Source: Zoroaster sp. YZ-2022 (taxonomy: Eukaryota > Echinodermata > Asteroidea > Forcipulatida > Zoroasteridae). From it: 64,000 nucleotides of DNA. Location of the stretch: contig CM055821.1 of the NCBI GenBank assembly GCA_029582265.1, positions 42,599,694 through 42,663,693 of the forward strand, in the 5' to 3' direction. Shown here in pieces: positions 45,666 to 56,300 of the stretch. The notes beneath the pieces were generated by a model. That model was given only the letters and a program-made list of their open reading frames with translations, was not told the origin of the DNA and did not search any database. Both the position numbers and the translations under genes were made by a program. Position 1 is the stretch's first letter, and each line of letters begins with the position of its first letter.

Positions 45666-46873
45666 TGAAAAGACTCCGTTAGGGTTGTAATGTGATACCA
45701 CAAAAGTCACAAAGTACTTTTTGTATTTACGCTACAGTGCCTTTAGATTGGTAAGCAGTTTGCAACACCTAATTATTTATTAGCAAACTAAAGTGTCTAC
45801 CATATAGTTGTGTGCACATTGGGCTGGGCCAGCGTAGAGGCTGTCTTCATTTTTAATAAGAAACCATATGTGACCCAATCTGGCAAAACCCGAAACTTTT
45901 ACTTGGCATTTACCATAATGCGTAACAGCCATGAAAGGTCAAAAACTGACCCCAGGGACCAGTTTGAGGTACCAGTTTTCATGTCACCATATAGAGCATT
46001 TTCTCTAGATTTTGATGGAAAAAGAAAAATCCTGAAATGTTGTTAACTGTTAATTTTCACGATAAATTTGGGAGGTCACTTTTGAAAATTGGGTCCAAGT
46101 TCAGGGTTTTGCCAGAGCCAGTCACGTATTGAAGAAATTAGCTTTTTTTGCAGTTGCATGTGCATGCCATTCATTTATTACAAACCAATAAACCAAAGGT
46201 CAAATACACAATTGATTAATTAAACCAGTTGAAACCGTCGGTCATTTGTCATCACCTGTAATTATTTGTGTCTGTTCCCTGTTGTCTGTTATGAGTGCGA
46301 GGGAGTGACCCGCGTGATAATTCTGCATGTGGGGCGGTACATTTCCACCCGAACAGACAGACTCTTCCAATCCTGAATTTAGGATTTGTCCAATATGATA
46401 ATTGCTCAAATTAGCCGCAATATTGTATCCAATGTTTTGTGTGTAGACCGGAATCAGTCATTATCTTCACCTACAGCTTTCTTATTTTGACTGATCAGAT
46501 CTGATCAACGAATGTCATTGCATTTCAAATCAGTTTGAGGAAAAATTAATTATAGGTTGATGAAATTTTTGCCTCGGGTAATAAACAATTGATTTAATTT
46601 TGCCCTACACCTGCAAGTAAAAAAAAAACTGAAACGCTTTTTGTAATTCCCAAAAATTTGAAATTAAAAAAAAACAAGAATGAAATGCAATTTGTTTGTT
46701 CCAAAAATACCTGAAAGAAAAATGAACACCATTTAAGACTACCACTGACATCTTGTTGAGATCAATATGCCAAAAAGGCTTTTGAATTTGACCGAGCGGT
46801 GGTTGAAACGGTCTCTTGTAATACACAGCCGGTCCTGATAATCCTTCATCTGTGTCTCCTTGTGTCTTTACAG
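45666..46873. other. Non-coding 3' part of the last SEL1L intron
   Basis: 45740-45790 holds a fragment (AGATTGGTAAGCAGTTTGCA) of the GGTTCGAAAC repeat family. The polypyrimidine tract and CAG acceptor of the last exon lie at 46855-46873. Confidence 0.5.
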
Positions 46874-47008
46874 TATGCAGAGCAGCTGAGCCAACTAGAC
46901 ATGGAGGCTAAGTTCGGACCTCACTGGGACATGTATCTAGTGACGATCTTACTGGGAATTAACGTCATGCTAGGCCTTTTCGTTCTTGCCAGAAGGAACT
47001 ACCTTTAA
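46874..47008 (+). CDS. SEL1L: SEL1L last coding exon: linker, transmembrane helix, stop
   Basis: Acceptor TCTTTACAG|TATGCA; 44 codons and TAA. Reads YAEQLSQLDMEAKFGPHWDM, then the helix YLVTILLGINVMLGLFVLA and RRNYL. The QLDM...GP.WD phrase is the pre-membrane signature of SEL1L. The helix is followed by only a short basic tail; vertebrate SEL1L has a longer proline-rich cytosolic tail, absent here. A 49-bp minisatellite starts about 110 bp after the stop. Confidence 0.95.
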   Translation, partial: YAEQLSQLDMEAKFGPHWDMYLVTILLGINVMLGLFVLARRNYL

Positions 47009-47088
47009 TACCACGAGTCACTGATTTGTTGTGCTTGTTCTGTCACATTTTTGTTCTCTATTGTGTTTAAGACCAGAGTACACTTTGC
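47009..47088 (+). other. Start of the SEL1L 3' UTR
   Basis: Unique sequence directly after the stop. No AATAAA is seen before the minisatellite, so the UTR may run into or through it (inference). Confidence 0.5.
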
Positions 47089-48425
47089 CTATAGACTGAT
47101 CCGGCGACCACTGTTTTCTGCCATTACTGTGGTGGTACCATACTGTACGTGCGCGTCATGTGAAGTACGCCATTACTGCGGTGGTACCACACTGCACGTG
47201 CGCGTCATGTGAAGTACGCCATTACTGCGGTGGTACCACACTGCACGTGCGCGTCATGTGAAGTACTCCATTACTGTGGTGGTACTGCACGTGCGCGTCA
47301 TGTGAAGTACGCCATTACTGCGGTGGTACCACACTGCACGTGCGCGTCATGTGAAGTACGCCATTACTGCGGTGGTACCACACTGCACGTGCGCGTCATG
47401 TGAAGTACGCCATTACTGCGGTGGTACCACACTGCACGTGCGCGTCATGCGAAGTACTCCATTACTGTGGTGGTACCACACTACACGTGCGCGTCATGCG
47501 AAGTACTCCATTACTGTGGTGGTACCACACTGCACGTGCGCGTCATGCGAAGTACTCCATTACTGTGGTGGTACCACACTACACGTGCGCATCATGCGAA
47601 GTATGCCATTACTGTGGTGGTACCACACTGCACGTGTGCGTCATGTGAAGTACGCCATTACTGTGGTGGTACCACACTGCACGTGCGCGTCATGCGAAGT
47701 ACTCCATTACTGTGGTGGTACCACACTGCACGTGCGCCTGCGGCACTCCATTACTGTGGTGGTACACACTACACGCGGCGTCATGCGTTACTCCATTACT
47801 GTGGTGGTACCACACTGCACGTGCGCGTCATGCGAAGTACTCCATTACTGTGGTGGTACCACACTACACGTGCGCATCATGCGAAGTATGCCATTACTGT
47901 GGTGGTACCACACTGCACGTGCGCGTCATGAGAAGTACGCCATTACTGTGGTGGTACCATACTGCACATGCGCGTCATGCGAAGTACGCCATTACTGTGG
48001 TGGTACCACACTACACGTGCGCATCATGCGAAGTACGCCATTACTGTGGTGGTACCACACTACACGTGCGCGTCATGCGAAGTACGCCATTACTGTGGTG
48101 GTACCACACTACACGTGCGCGTCATGCGAAGTACGCCATTACTGTGGTGGTACCACACTACACGTGCGCGTCATGCGAAGTACGCCATTACTGTGGTGGT
48201 ACCACACTACACGTGCGCGTCATGTGAAGTACGCCATTACTGTGGTGGTACCATACTGTACGTGTGCGTCATGTGAAGTACGCTAGCGTTTCGTCATATA
48301 GAGTGCTCAGATTGGTCGAAGAAGCACTGGACTGTGTAGAAAACGAACGCTTGGCGCAGAATGTAGGTACCACCGCAGTTATGGCGGCGCCCAGTAAACT
48401 GGTCAACGGATTAGTCTATACTTGT
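47089..48425. mobile_element. Inverted-repeat-bounded element containing a 49-bp minisatellite
   Basis: The left end 47090-47140 (TATAGACTGATCCGGCGACC, then GCCATTACTGTGGTGGTACC) is the inverse of 48366-48421 (GGTACCACCGCAGTTATGGC, then GGTCAACGGATTAGTCTATA). Matches are about 18/21 for the outer and 17/19 for the inner part. The tandem array fills most of the interior, and the unit itself includes the inner part of the terminal repeat. Confidence 0.75.
47129..48288 (+). repeat. 49-bp minisatellite, about 23 copies, one E-box per unit
   Basis: The unit is CATTACTGYGGTGGTACCAC, then ACTRCACGTGCGCGTCATGY, then GAAGTACKC. Nearly every copy carries CACGTG (the palindromic E-box bound by bHLH factors such as MYC, USF or TFEB) and a GGTACC palindrome. 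One copy near 47740-47800 is degenerate. The 5' copies mostly have ACTGCGG and ATGTGAAG, the 3' ones ACTGTGG and ATGCGAAG. Long ORFs across it arise because 49 = 3x16+1. Confidence 0.97.
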
Positions 48426-48922
48426 CTGCATCCGTACCAAAAATGGCTATTTTTTGGAAGGCCTTTTTGTTTTGAACAATTTCTCAGGATGATTATGAGT
48501 ACCTTTACCAACTTCAAATCGAGAAAAACTTTTAGATAATAATTCAGATTTTTCATTTTTTTTTGGTTGTAATTGTGCAATTACTAAAGTTCCCTGGCTT
48601 ACAGTAGATTTATGTGATATCATTGTTTTATTAGTTCTTTTTCATTGCTCCAGGAGTGTTATTTCTGACAGACATGGCACACTATAAATGTCCATTATTA
48701 TTTTTATTTAATTGATTGTGGTATGATCATTTTTTTTTCAAGCGATAGCCATGATTGTGTTGTTTTGGTGTTCATATTGTTTTTGAGGATCAGCTGTTCA
48801 GAATTTGTTTATTTGTTCAAAATAATTGTAGAGCCAATAATTGGAAAACAAATACATAATCAAAAGTCACATAAATCCAAAAGGATTTATGAGACAGATA
48901 ACATAACAGATCATGCAATTAA
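48426..48922. other. No recognisable feature
   Basis: AT-rich sequence downstream of the SEL1L minisatellite. Confidence 0.5.
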
Positions 48923-49137
48923 AGGGGCAGTATCATCATGATCAGAGCAGACTTCCAACAGGGCATGGAATCAGTGTTGTAGTTCAAGATAAACACAGTG
49001 ACTGAAAATTACTGGCTCATTTATGCAGCAGAAACGGTAATAGGACCTTATCATTTGGGATATGATTTTCACCCCTGAGTTAATCTAAAACTGGCTCTCT
49101 GATGCCATGCCCTGTTGATCGTGACGGTATTGTCCCT
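48923..49137. mobile_element. TTAA / AGGGGCAG-family MITE, complete (215 bp)
   Basis: TTAA at 48919-48922 and 49138-49141; ends AGGGGCAGTATCATCATGAT and ATCGTGACGGTATTGTCCCT. Confidence 0.93.
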
Positions 49138-49829
49138 TTAAAGCCAGTACAACCTTTTGGTAATATGTCTGTGAATGCATCAATCCTGTTTAAGTATTAA
49201 AAGATAATGACCAATCTTGTAAGTTTCAGGTCATTTCATTTTGTTATTAACAAGAAAATGCATTCAGATCTTTTTATTTCATCATGCAAATTCTGTGTCT
49301 AGATGACAGAACCCTCCTGTTTGATTGATCATTCAATATCATTCAAATGGTTTTTAATGATAATGGTGTGTAAATGCGTGTCAAATGGTAATGTGGTGAA
49401 TTCATCTAAACTACACAGCTTATCTATCATTCATAGACAGACATGATCAGTCGGCTCGCTGGTAAATTGTACCAAGATTAGGAGGGATTAATTCAGCCAT
49501 TTAACAGAAATATTTCAAGGAATGTTTGACACCATCATTAACTCTACACCAAGTAAGTTTTATGTGAAACTGATCATTTATATATTTTGAGATATCCAGT
49601 AGTGTGTAGTGGACCTTATGGAGAGTAGTACCATGTAAAATCCGCCAATGAGTTGTAATTTAGAACCGATGGTTTGTCAGTTTTTCTTTTCGATCAGTAT
49701 GCTCTCTCTCTCTTGAGAGAATACGGATCGCGCCGCCTGCACAACATCGCCAACTTGGAGCAGCTATGGCTTCTGACAGAGGAGTGGAATGCGCTGACTA
49801 GGAAAATAGTTCAGACGGCAAAAGTGAAA
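49138..49829. repeat. Dispersed repeat related to 8640-8831 and 10298-10440
   Basis: The same succession of words as at 8640-8831 and then GACACCATCATTAACTCTAC, CACCAAGTAAGTTTTATGTG as at 10335-10380. The remainder to 49829 is featureless. Confidence 0.45.
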
Positions 49830-50580
49830 CTGACACACACACACACACACCCACACCCAATCTTGTCTAAGGCGTAAACTGAGGACCTCCTATTGTTCCC
49901 CTCTTTTGTTCTCTTTGTTCTTGGGACTTAAACTTTTTGAGGCTTCTCCCATTAGATTTGTACACGTTTTTCAACCGAGGACATTTGCTAACAATAACCG
50001 CCAACCGAGGACCCATTGTTCCCTTTTGTTTTAAGTCCTCGGTTGACACCTTAGACACACTCGCCCACACACACAGTCTTTTTCTGTAATTGTGGGGACA
50101 TACACTCGCTTTTAGACACAGTTGTGGGGACCAAAAATGCTATGGGGACATGAAAATGTCCCCACAGATACGGTGTTCTTGCCTACCCTTTTGTTATAAG
50201 TCCCCACAACCTTGCGAAGGCCTACCCCCCCCCCCCCACACACACACACACACACGTGTGTAAACGCCTGCAATCGGGGACATCCTTTGTCAAATTCCTT
50301 TGTCCAAAAAAGCGGGGACATATTGTTCTCCATTGTGATAGCAACCGGGGACTATTGTCCCTTTTCTTATATGTCTCCGGTTTGAATGCGCTCACACACA
50401 CACACACACGTGTGTAAACACCGGCATTCGGGGACTTCCTTTGTCAAATTCCTTTGTCCAAAAATACGGGGACGGATTGTTCTCCATTGTGAGAGCAACC
50501 GGGGACCATTGTCCCTTTTGTTATACGTCCCCGGTTTGAATGCGCTCACACACGCACACAGATCAATACGTCAATTTTTC
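49830..50580. repeat. Series of (CA)n-separated blocks with GGGGAC/GTCCCC words
   Basis: Four blocks separated by CA tracts: about 49870-50055 (word CCGAGGAC / GTCCTCGG), 50090-50215 (GTGGGGAC / GTCCCCAC), 50265-50385 and 50415-50545 (CGGGGAC / GTCCCCGG). Every block has a GTTCT/GTTCC word, CCCTTTTGTTATA (or close) and the inverse word at its end. The last two blocks are near-duplicates. Confidence 0.75.
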
Positions 50581-50864
50581 CAAACAGTGGTTCTGGTAAG
50601 AACCACATCAATTTTACAACTAATTCAAGAATTTACATAAAACTGTCCTTTTGTTATACTTCCACCATGCAAAGCTTTCAATCTTTAATAAAGATCATGA
50701 TAAATTTAAGTTTATTAATGATTCAGTAATGATATTGTACAGGGTAAATGTATACCAATGTTTCAGATTCTGATATTTCATGTGTAAGTAATTGTATATA
50801 GGTATGGTATACTTTGGGTAAATTAATGTATAATTTTACTTATGAGACAGTACATGAAATGTTC

Positions 50865-51045
50865 AGTTTTAGATGTGGGAAGAAGAACCTCATACAAATA
50901 ATCTAGGTGGAAAACCCACTTAATCAGGAAGGAATGAAAACCCAATCCACAAGTCAGCTCGGGTTCGAGTGGGATTCGAACCCTGGGTCCACAGAATTAA
51001 GTGAAAGCCATTGAAAATACCACTACATCAACCTGATCACCCTAC
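50865..51045 (-). mobile_element. tRNA-related SINE fragment (family A), best copy
   Basis: TAGGTGGAAAACCCACTTAA, CCCAATCCACAAGTCAGC and the inverted B box GGGATTCGAACCC (GGGTTCGAATCCC on the minus strand). Confidence 0.7.
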
Positions 51046-52932
51046 ACTAACCAGTTTCCCCTACACTAACCTGTTCCATATTAACACATATAATCATAAC
51101 AAGACATGATTTATTTTTGAAGTGTCCTTTTTTTTTTTTTTTTTAGTAAAAGAGCATAATACGAATGTGTAATAATAATTGTCTTACTTTTTCACTTGAT
51201 TACATTTTTGATTGTATTTTGAACTATTGTATTGTATTGTATTTTATTGTATTTGAACTATTTCAAAATCGTCTCAGAAATATGAAAACCAGTCAAGCAA
51301 AAACGTACATTTAGTTTTTGTATATATTTATTGGTCCTCATTAAGTATAAATACATATTTTTACCAAAAGTGTACTGAGCTTCAGAATGTTAATACTGTT
51401 TATCAGAGGTACATATTTACACATGTATATTATACGATTTTGTCATTTGGGGAAATAAAATGGGGTTTACATAATTAATTGACGTAGTCGCATCTCTGAA
51501 ATTAATTTATTTTGAGTTCGTGTCTTAGAACTACATTAGTTTCTTTTCTCTTAACAGTTTGAAAAAGAACAAATTGTGACAAATGTTATATTTTTGTTCA
51601 ATTGTTTTTATTTAAAATGTTCTAGCTGAGATGTTTCTCCTATTAATAATTTAAAATCAGATATTTGTCTGCAGAATATTCCAGCAGAAAAAAAGGTGCA
51701 GATTGGATTCCAGACAACCTTGAGACGACTTATACATTTTAAATGTAACAAGTAAAGCTTGAAAAGTTCAAGGTTGAATAAAATATGAGTGTGACGTTTT
51801 GTCATTGTCTTCAAATCAAAACTATATTAAATTTGAATACATTGAGAAATTCATATGTGATTTGAGTCATTTCCCGTGTATTGTTGGAGTGGTTGTAAAC
51901 ACAATTGGTTATTTTGGCGAGTTTCAAGATAAGATATAGAATTTATAATTCAGAAATAACTAAATCATTGAATTTAAACCTAAAACTTAATTGTGGTTTC
52001 TATTTCCCCTATAACTGATTTTGTCTGAGGTGCTGTCATTTTTAAGAAAAACGAAATTGTTGCCAAAATTTAGGAAACAGAATTCGTTCGTAAATACCAC
52101 ATTAGAATGTGTACACAAATCTGAATGAATATTCGTGTTTTTGTTTTGTTTTGTTTTTAGATGAGGTATGTACGTGAATTTGTGTTTTAAATATATTCTT
52201 TTAAGTGTTGCCACATCAGTCGAACTCTGTCACTGATTTAGATATGACTTTGGTTCAGTCGCTATAAGGTCAACAAGATGAAAATAAAATAATACAATTA
52301 TCTGGCCATGTCAATCATACCGCATGGATTAACCGATAGGGTCACGGTCATGGCAATTGTTACAATTGGTTACACGCTTTTCTTTTACACAGGTGCGTGA
52401 ACGAGATTTCCAGACAGTAGGCGGGACTATTGGAATATATAGATTGGTGTTTTATAGACCTACTGGGTGTTCTGTTTTTGCCTATACGTATATCCGTTAT
52501 TTCTAAAAGTATGTTATTAATTAATAGAGACGTTAACCAAATTGTGGATAGGAAAACATGACAGCGACGAAAATGCCTCAGCTGTGATACAAAACAAATG
52601 TTTCTCTTAATTGAATCTAACCAAACAGAATCGACAATTATAATGTAAATACCTATCCACATTAATCGACACAGCTGCACTGAACATGGATGATGTCAAT
52701 ATCTCTACGACTAGGAATACTTGGATAAGCCGTAATTATTTTTAAATGTTGGTGTCAGCGGTGGGATTGTTATCCATGGATTGGACGCAAGACGGGGGTG
52801 GGGGAATAGTTCGTACATAACCCTGACCTTTGTTTGAAAAATGTGTTAAGGCCTACTGTTGTTTTGAAACGTTTGAACCATTTTCAAAAAAATTAACAAA
52901 ACAATTCAAAAGAATTCATAAATCTAATATTT
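51046..52932. other. AT-rich non-coding stretch
   Basis: T run at 51129-51144; 52015-52110 is an old dispersed repeat (TTTGTCTGAGGTGCTGTCA, also at 63559). No exon recognised. Confidence 0.5.
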
Positions 52933-53326
52933 GTGATGTGATCTGGGAAAACCCTTCACATGGTGAAATTTGTAATTTTTGTGTTACATACATCAAATTA
53001 ACGAGGACACTGTGCTGTTTTCAAAACTGTTTTATTCATGATTCTAGGTTGTCTATAATTTGAGTTATGCTCTCGGGAAGTTATAACCGCCGCTGTCCTT
53101 AAAAAACAATGGCGGAAACGAAAAACAAAGACGGCTTTTTAATTATCTATCATATGTTTTTACATCTATAACGATGGAATTTTTATTTAATATTTTCAAG
53201 AATGATCATTTGGATATTAACAGTTAAAAAACTCAAATTGTCAACAACAAAAATTGGGGGACTGTTTTGCCATTATCTTCAAAACAAGTTTGCCGACATC
53301 CGACGGGTTTTCCCAGATCGCATCAC
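52933..53326. mobile_element. 394-bp MITE with GTGATG ends
   Basis: Left GTGATGTGATCTGGGAAAAC and right GTTTTCCCAGATCGCATCAC are inverse with one mismatch in the first 22 bp. ATTT flanks both sides (52929-52932, 53327-53330). Confidence 0.85.
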
Positions 53327-53494
53327 ATTTTAATATATTATATTTAAAATGTATTTATTTTTAAACCAATGCTGAAAGTAACCAAATAATAAGGCAACAA
53401 ATGTACGCAACTGTCTGTACCTCAGCTCACAACATTAGTTATTTGCAAGTAGCGACAATAACATGAACAAATTTCATTGACCTTCGTCTTAATT

Positions 53495-54110
53495 AGGCCA
53501 AAAACGGTTTCTGGTTTCTGGTCATAGGTCGGCTTCAAAATCGGTGCGGTGACGCGGTTTCTTTTTTGTTTTTTGTTTGTTTGTTTGTTTGTTTGTTGCC
53601 AACCAGTGAAATATGTGATACATGTACGCGGTTATTGGAACAAGACCAAATTTCCTATACACAGTATGGTGGCTATGAGAGGTATACCATTCTCGATATG
53701 CGGCAGAGTGCCACCCCCCCCCCCACCCCAAATGTCCCTATACACTAACACACTGTTGTTCTATTGTTAACGGACCTTCCCCCTCCCCGAAATCCTCTAA
53801 AGAATTCCTAAGATTCCTGGAACACAATGAAGACACAATGGGAGGGGGTACACTCTGCCGCATATCGAGCATCATAATGATGAGAGGCCTCACAAATCGG
53901 GCAAACGTTCTCATACCCCTATGTGAAAAAGTGGTTTAAAACACAGTACGCAGAATTCCAATCGATACATCAACATTGGCTGCAATCGGATATCGTTCCA
54001 TAGCACCAAAAAAATAAAATAATAAATGCCGACGCGTGGGTCTGAGGCAACGCACGCGGAAACTAGACGCCGGAGACTTTTTGGTTGGCCTTGGGTACCG
54101 GGTATTAATC
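53495..54110. mobile_element. Nested copies of an AGGCCAAA-ended repeat
   Basis: Words GGTTTCTGGTCATAGG, GACCAAATTTCC, CCTCACAAATCGGGCAA, CCCCTATGTGAAAAAGT and GAATTCCAATCGAT are shared with 55418-55688 and 56082-56300. The left end (TTAGGCCAAAAACGG) and the right end (CGGAGACTTTTTGGTTGGCC) are inverse-like. C run at 53716-53725. Confidence 0.65.
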
Positions 54111-54152
54111 GAACAAAACATGACCTACATTGATTAAGATCGTTGTTATATA

Positions 54153-54418
54153 TACTACTCAAAACAATTTAGGGAACACCGGATTTTTAACATCAAATAG
54201 ATTTGAAATGTTCCATGAACCGGGATTTTCATTTGCAACCCCCTCTCTCTTTCAGTAGTCATGTCATGAAATGTGTAATCACTACATGTATCCTTTATCA
54301 TCTGCTTCATTGTGCAGTTGTTTCTCATCAATTCTGTGAAACATTGTGTTTATCTGAAATAAATGATCTTGCTTTAACTGAGATTATTCCGGTGTTCCCT
54401 AAATTGTTTTGAGTAGTA
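54153..54418. mobile_element. Tc1/mariner-type MITE (266 bp) with TA duplication
   Basis: TA then TACTACTCAAAACAATTTAG (continuing GGAACACCGG); the other end is the exact inverse (CCGGTGTTCCCTAAATTGTT, GAGTAGTA) followed by TA. At least 28 bp match perfectly. Confidence 0.9.
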
Positions 54419-54663
54419 TATTTCAATTCTGTTCATGTTTTTGTTGTATTATTTCCATACAAATGCACATCTAATTGTTTGCATCTCAACCTATAGTTGT
54501 CTTTCTTATTTATGTAATTATTGCTGAAGGAATATTCAGTATTTGACCATTGACAGCTAGGTTTCCTGCGAGTTTTTAAGTATTCTTTCAATATAACTTC
54601 CACTACTTTTTATTTAATCAGTGACTGGCTCTTAAGTCTACTTCTCTTAAATATTTTCTTCAT
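54419..54663. other. No recognisable feature
   Basis: AT-rich spacer between the MITE and the SINE. Confidence 0.5.
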
Positions 54664-55220
54664 ATTATAATAATAATAATAATAATAATGTATAGATTTA
54701 TATAGCGCACGTATCCACCAACTAAGTGGCGCTCAAGGCGCATTATATTATTATCCCTGCTCATAAGGCTCATAAGGCTCATAAATCATTCCTGAAACCA
54801 TCTCAGCTCCCTGGGGAGTATACAGCTCAATTGCTGCCATTTCTAGCGCATAGAGAGCAAACCATCTCTGCCTTCACAGGTACCCATTTAACCCCTGGGT
54901 GGAGAGAAGCAATTATGGTTAAGTGTCTTGCTCAAGGACACAGGTGTCACGGCTGGGGCTCGAACCCACACTCTGCTGCTGGCAACACCAGAACTTGAGT
55001 TCAGTGCGCTAGACCGCTCGGCCACGACAATCCACTTTTACGTGCATTATACAACACACGGGACCTACGGCTTTACGTCCCATCCGAAGGACGAAGCAAT
55101 TATGGTTAAGTACCTTGCTCAAGGATACAAGTGTCACGACCGGGGCTCGAACCCACACCCTGCTGCTGGCAACACCAGAACTTGAGTTCGGTGCGCTAGA
55201 CCGCTCGGCCACGACACTCC
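54664..55220 (-). mobile_element. Dimeric tRNA-Leu-like SINE (family B variant)
   Basis: Minus strand order: tRNA-like head (55133-55220), body with CCTTGAGCAAGGTACTTAAC, a second tRNA-like head (54947-55033), body, L2-like tail and (ATT)n. Both heads contain GTGGCCGAGCGGTCTAGCGC and ACTCAAGTTCTGG (tRNA-Leu CAA anticodon region) and GGGTTCGAGCCCC (B box). The acceptor arms no longer pair. Confidence 0.88.
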
Positions 55221-55417
55221 ATAAATTCCAAGTGCTAATTAATTTTGTGATTGAATTAAACAAAAGGTGCCTAAAGATAAATGTCCAATATTAACAGGTA
55301 CTTGTCTTCTAAAATACTGCCTTGCCTCGAGGGAAGTTTGCCTTTGCCGCCATGGTCGGGGTCAAATAATTGGGACTCCCGGTGGCAAGATTTATTTATG
55401 CAGTCCAGAATTGCCAT
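55221..55417. other. No recognisable feature
   Basis: Short spacer. Confidence 0.4.
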
Positions 55418-55688
55418 TGTCTTAAGGCCAAAAAAATTTCTCTGGTTTCTGGTCTCCGTGCGCTTCGCCTCAGAGCCGCGCGTCGACATTTTAAAAATTT
55501 CTGTTGTTTTTCTATTAAGCGATGTCCAATTGCAGCCACAATTGCTGGATCGATTGGAATTCTACTGTGCTGCATTGTAAACGATTAACTAAAAAAGATT
55601 ACCAAAAAAAGAAAAGAAAAAGTGCGTCACCACATCGATTTTGAAGCTGGCCTATGACCAGAAACCGGAGACTTTGCTTGGCCTAAGC
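55418..55688. mobile_element. AGGCCAAA-ended repeat, copy 2
   Basis: Bounded by TTAAGGCCAAAAAAATTTCT and GAGACTTTGCTTGGCCTAAG. Shares the GATTGGAATTCTACTGTGC (inverse GAATTCCAATCGAT) part with the neighbours. Confidence 0.75.
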
Positions 55689-55934
55689 TGTTACAAAAAG
55701 AGGTTATTTTATCTTCATTCACCGAAGTTCGAATGGTTTTGTAGCATAATGGGTGATAAATAAAGGAAAAGAGTCAGAAGTGAGTTTTTCGAAAACAAAT
55801 GCGTATGGGTGAGTGTACAATGTCAATTCGTGACTGCAGAAAAAAATTATTGCTTCTTGTGACCTCAGTGAGGGCGCCCTTCAAGTCTGTGACATTTAAT
55901 GCAACATGGGCAAGGTTGAACAAAAATATGAGTG

Positions 55935-56075
55935 AGTAAAGACTTTGCGGTGACACCATGTACAAATTATCTTTTGAGTAGTAAATAGTTCTGACAATAA
56001 CCGGTTGGTTACAACCCGACGTTTCGATCAGTATGCTCTGATCGTCTTCAGATCATACTAATCGAAACGTCGATA
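55935..56075. mobile_element. Inverted pair of the GATCGAAACGTC repeat
   Basis: Left AAAGACTTTGCGGTGACACC...GACGTTTCGATCAG and the inverse hairpin CTGATCGTCTTCAG, then ATCATACTAATCGAAACGTC. Confidence 0.8.
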
Positions 56076-56081
56076 TATTAT

Positions 56082-56300
56082 ATATATGCGGTCATTGGAA
56101 CCAGACCAAATTTCCCATACACAAAGTATGGTGGCTAAGAGAGGCCTCACAAATCGGGCAATCGTTCATACCCCTATGTGAAAAAGTCGTTTAAAACACA
56201 GCACGACAGAATTCCAATCGATCCAGCAATTTTGGCTGCAATTGGACAAAGTTTCATAGCAACAAAAAATTAAATTAAAATAAAAACTTCTTTTGGCCTT
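56082..56300. mobile_element. AGGCCAAA-family repeat, copy 3
   Basis: GGTCATTGGAACCAGACCAA, CCTCACAAATCGGGCAATCG, GTGAAAAAGTCGTTTAAAAC; ends TTTTGGCCTTAG. Confidence 0.8.

Noticed and set aside
47209..48286. A 311-codon cysteine-rich ORF and its overlapping partners
   Set aside because: 49 bp is 3x16+1, so the array opens several frames at once. It is in the SEL1L 3' region and reads repeats only.
54947..55220. Functional tRNA-Leu genes
   Set aside because: D, anticodon and T arms resemble tRNA-Leu, but the acceptor stem does not pair and SINE body sequence follows directly.
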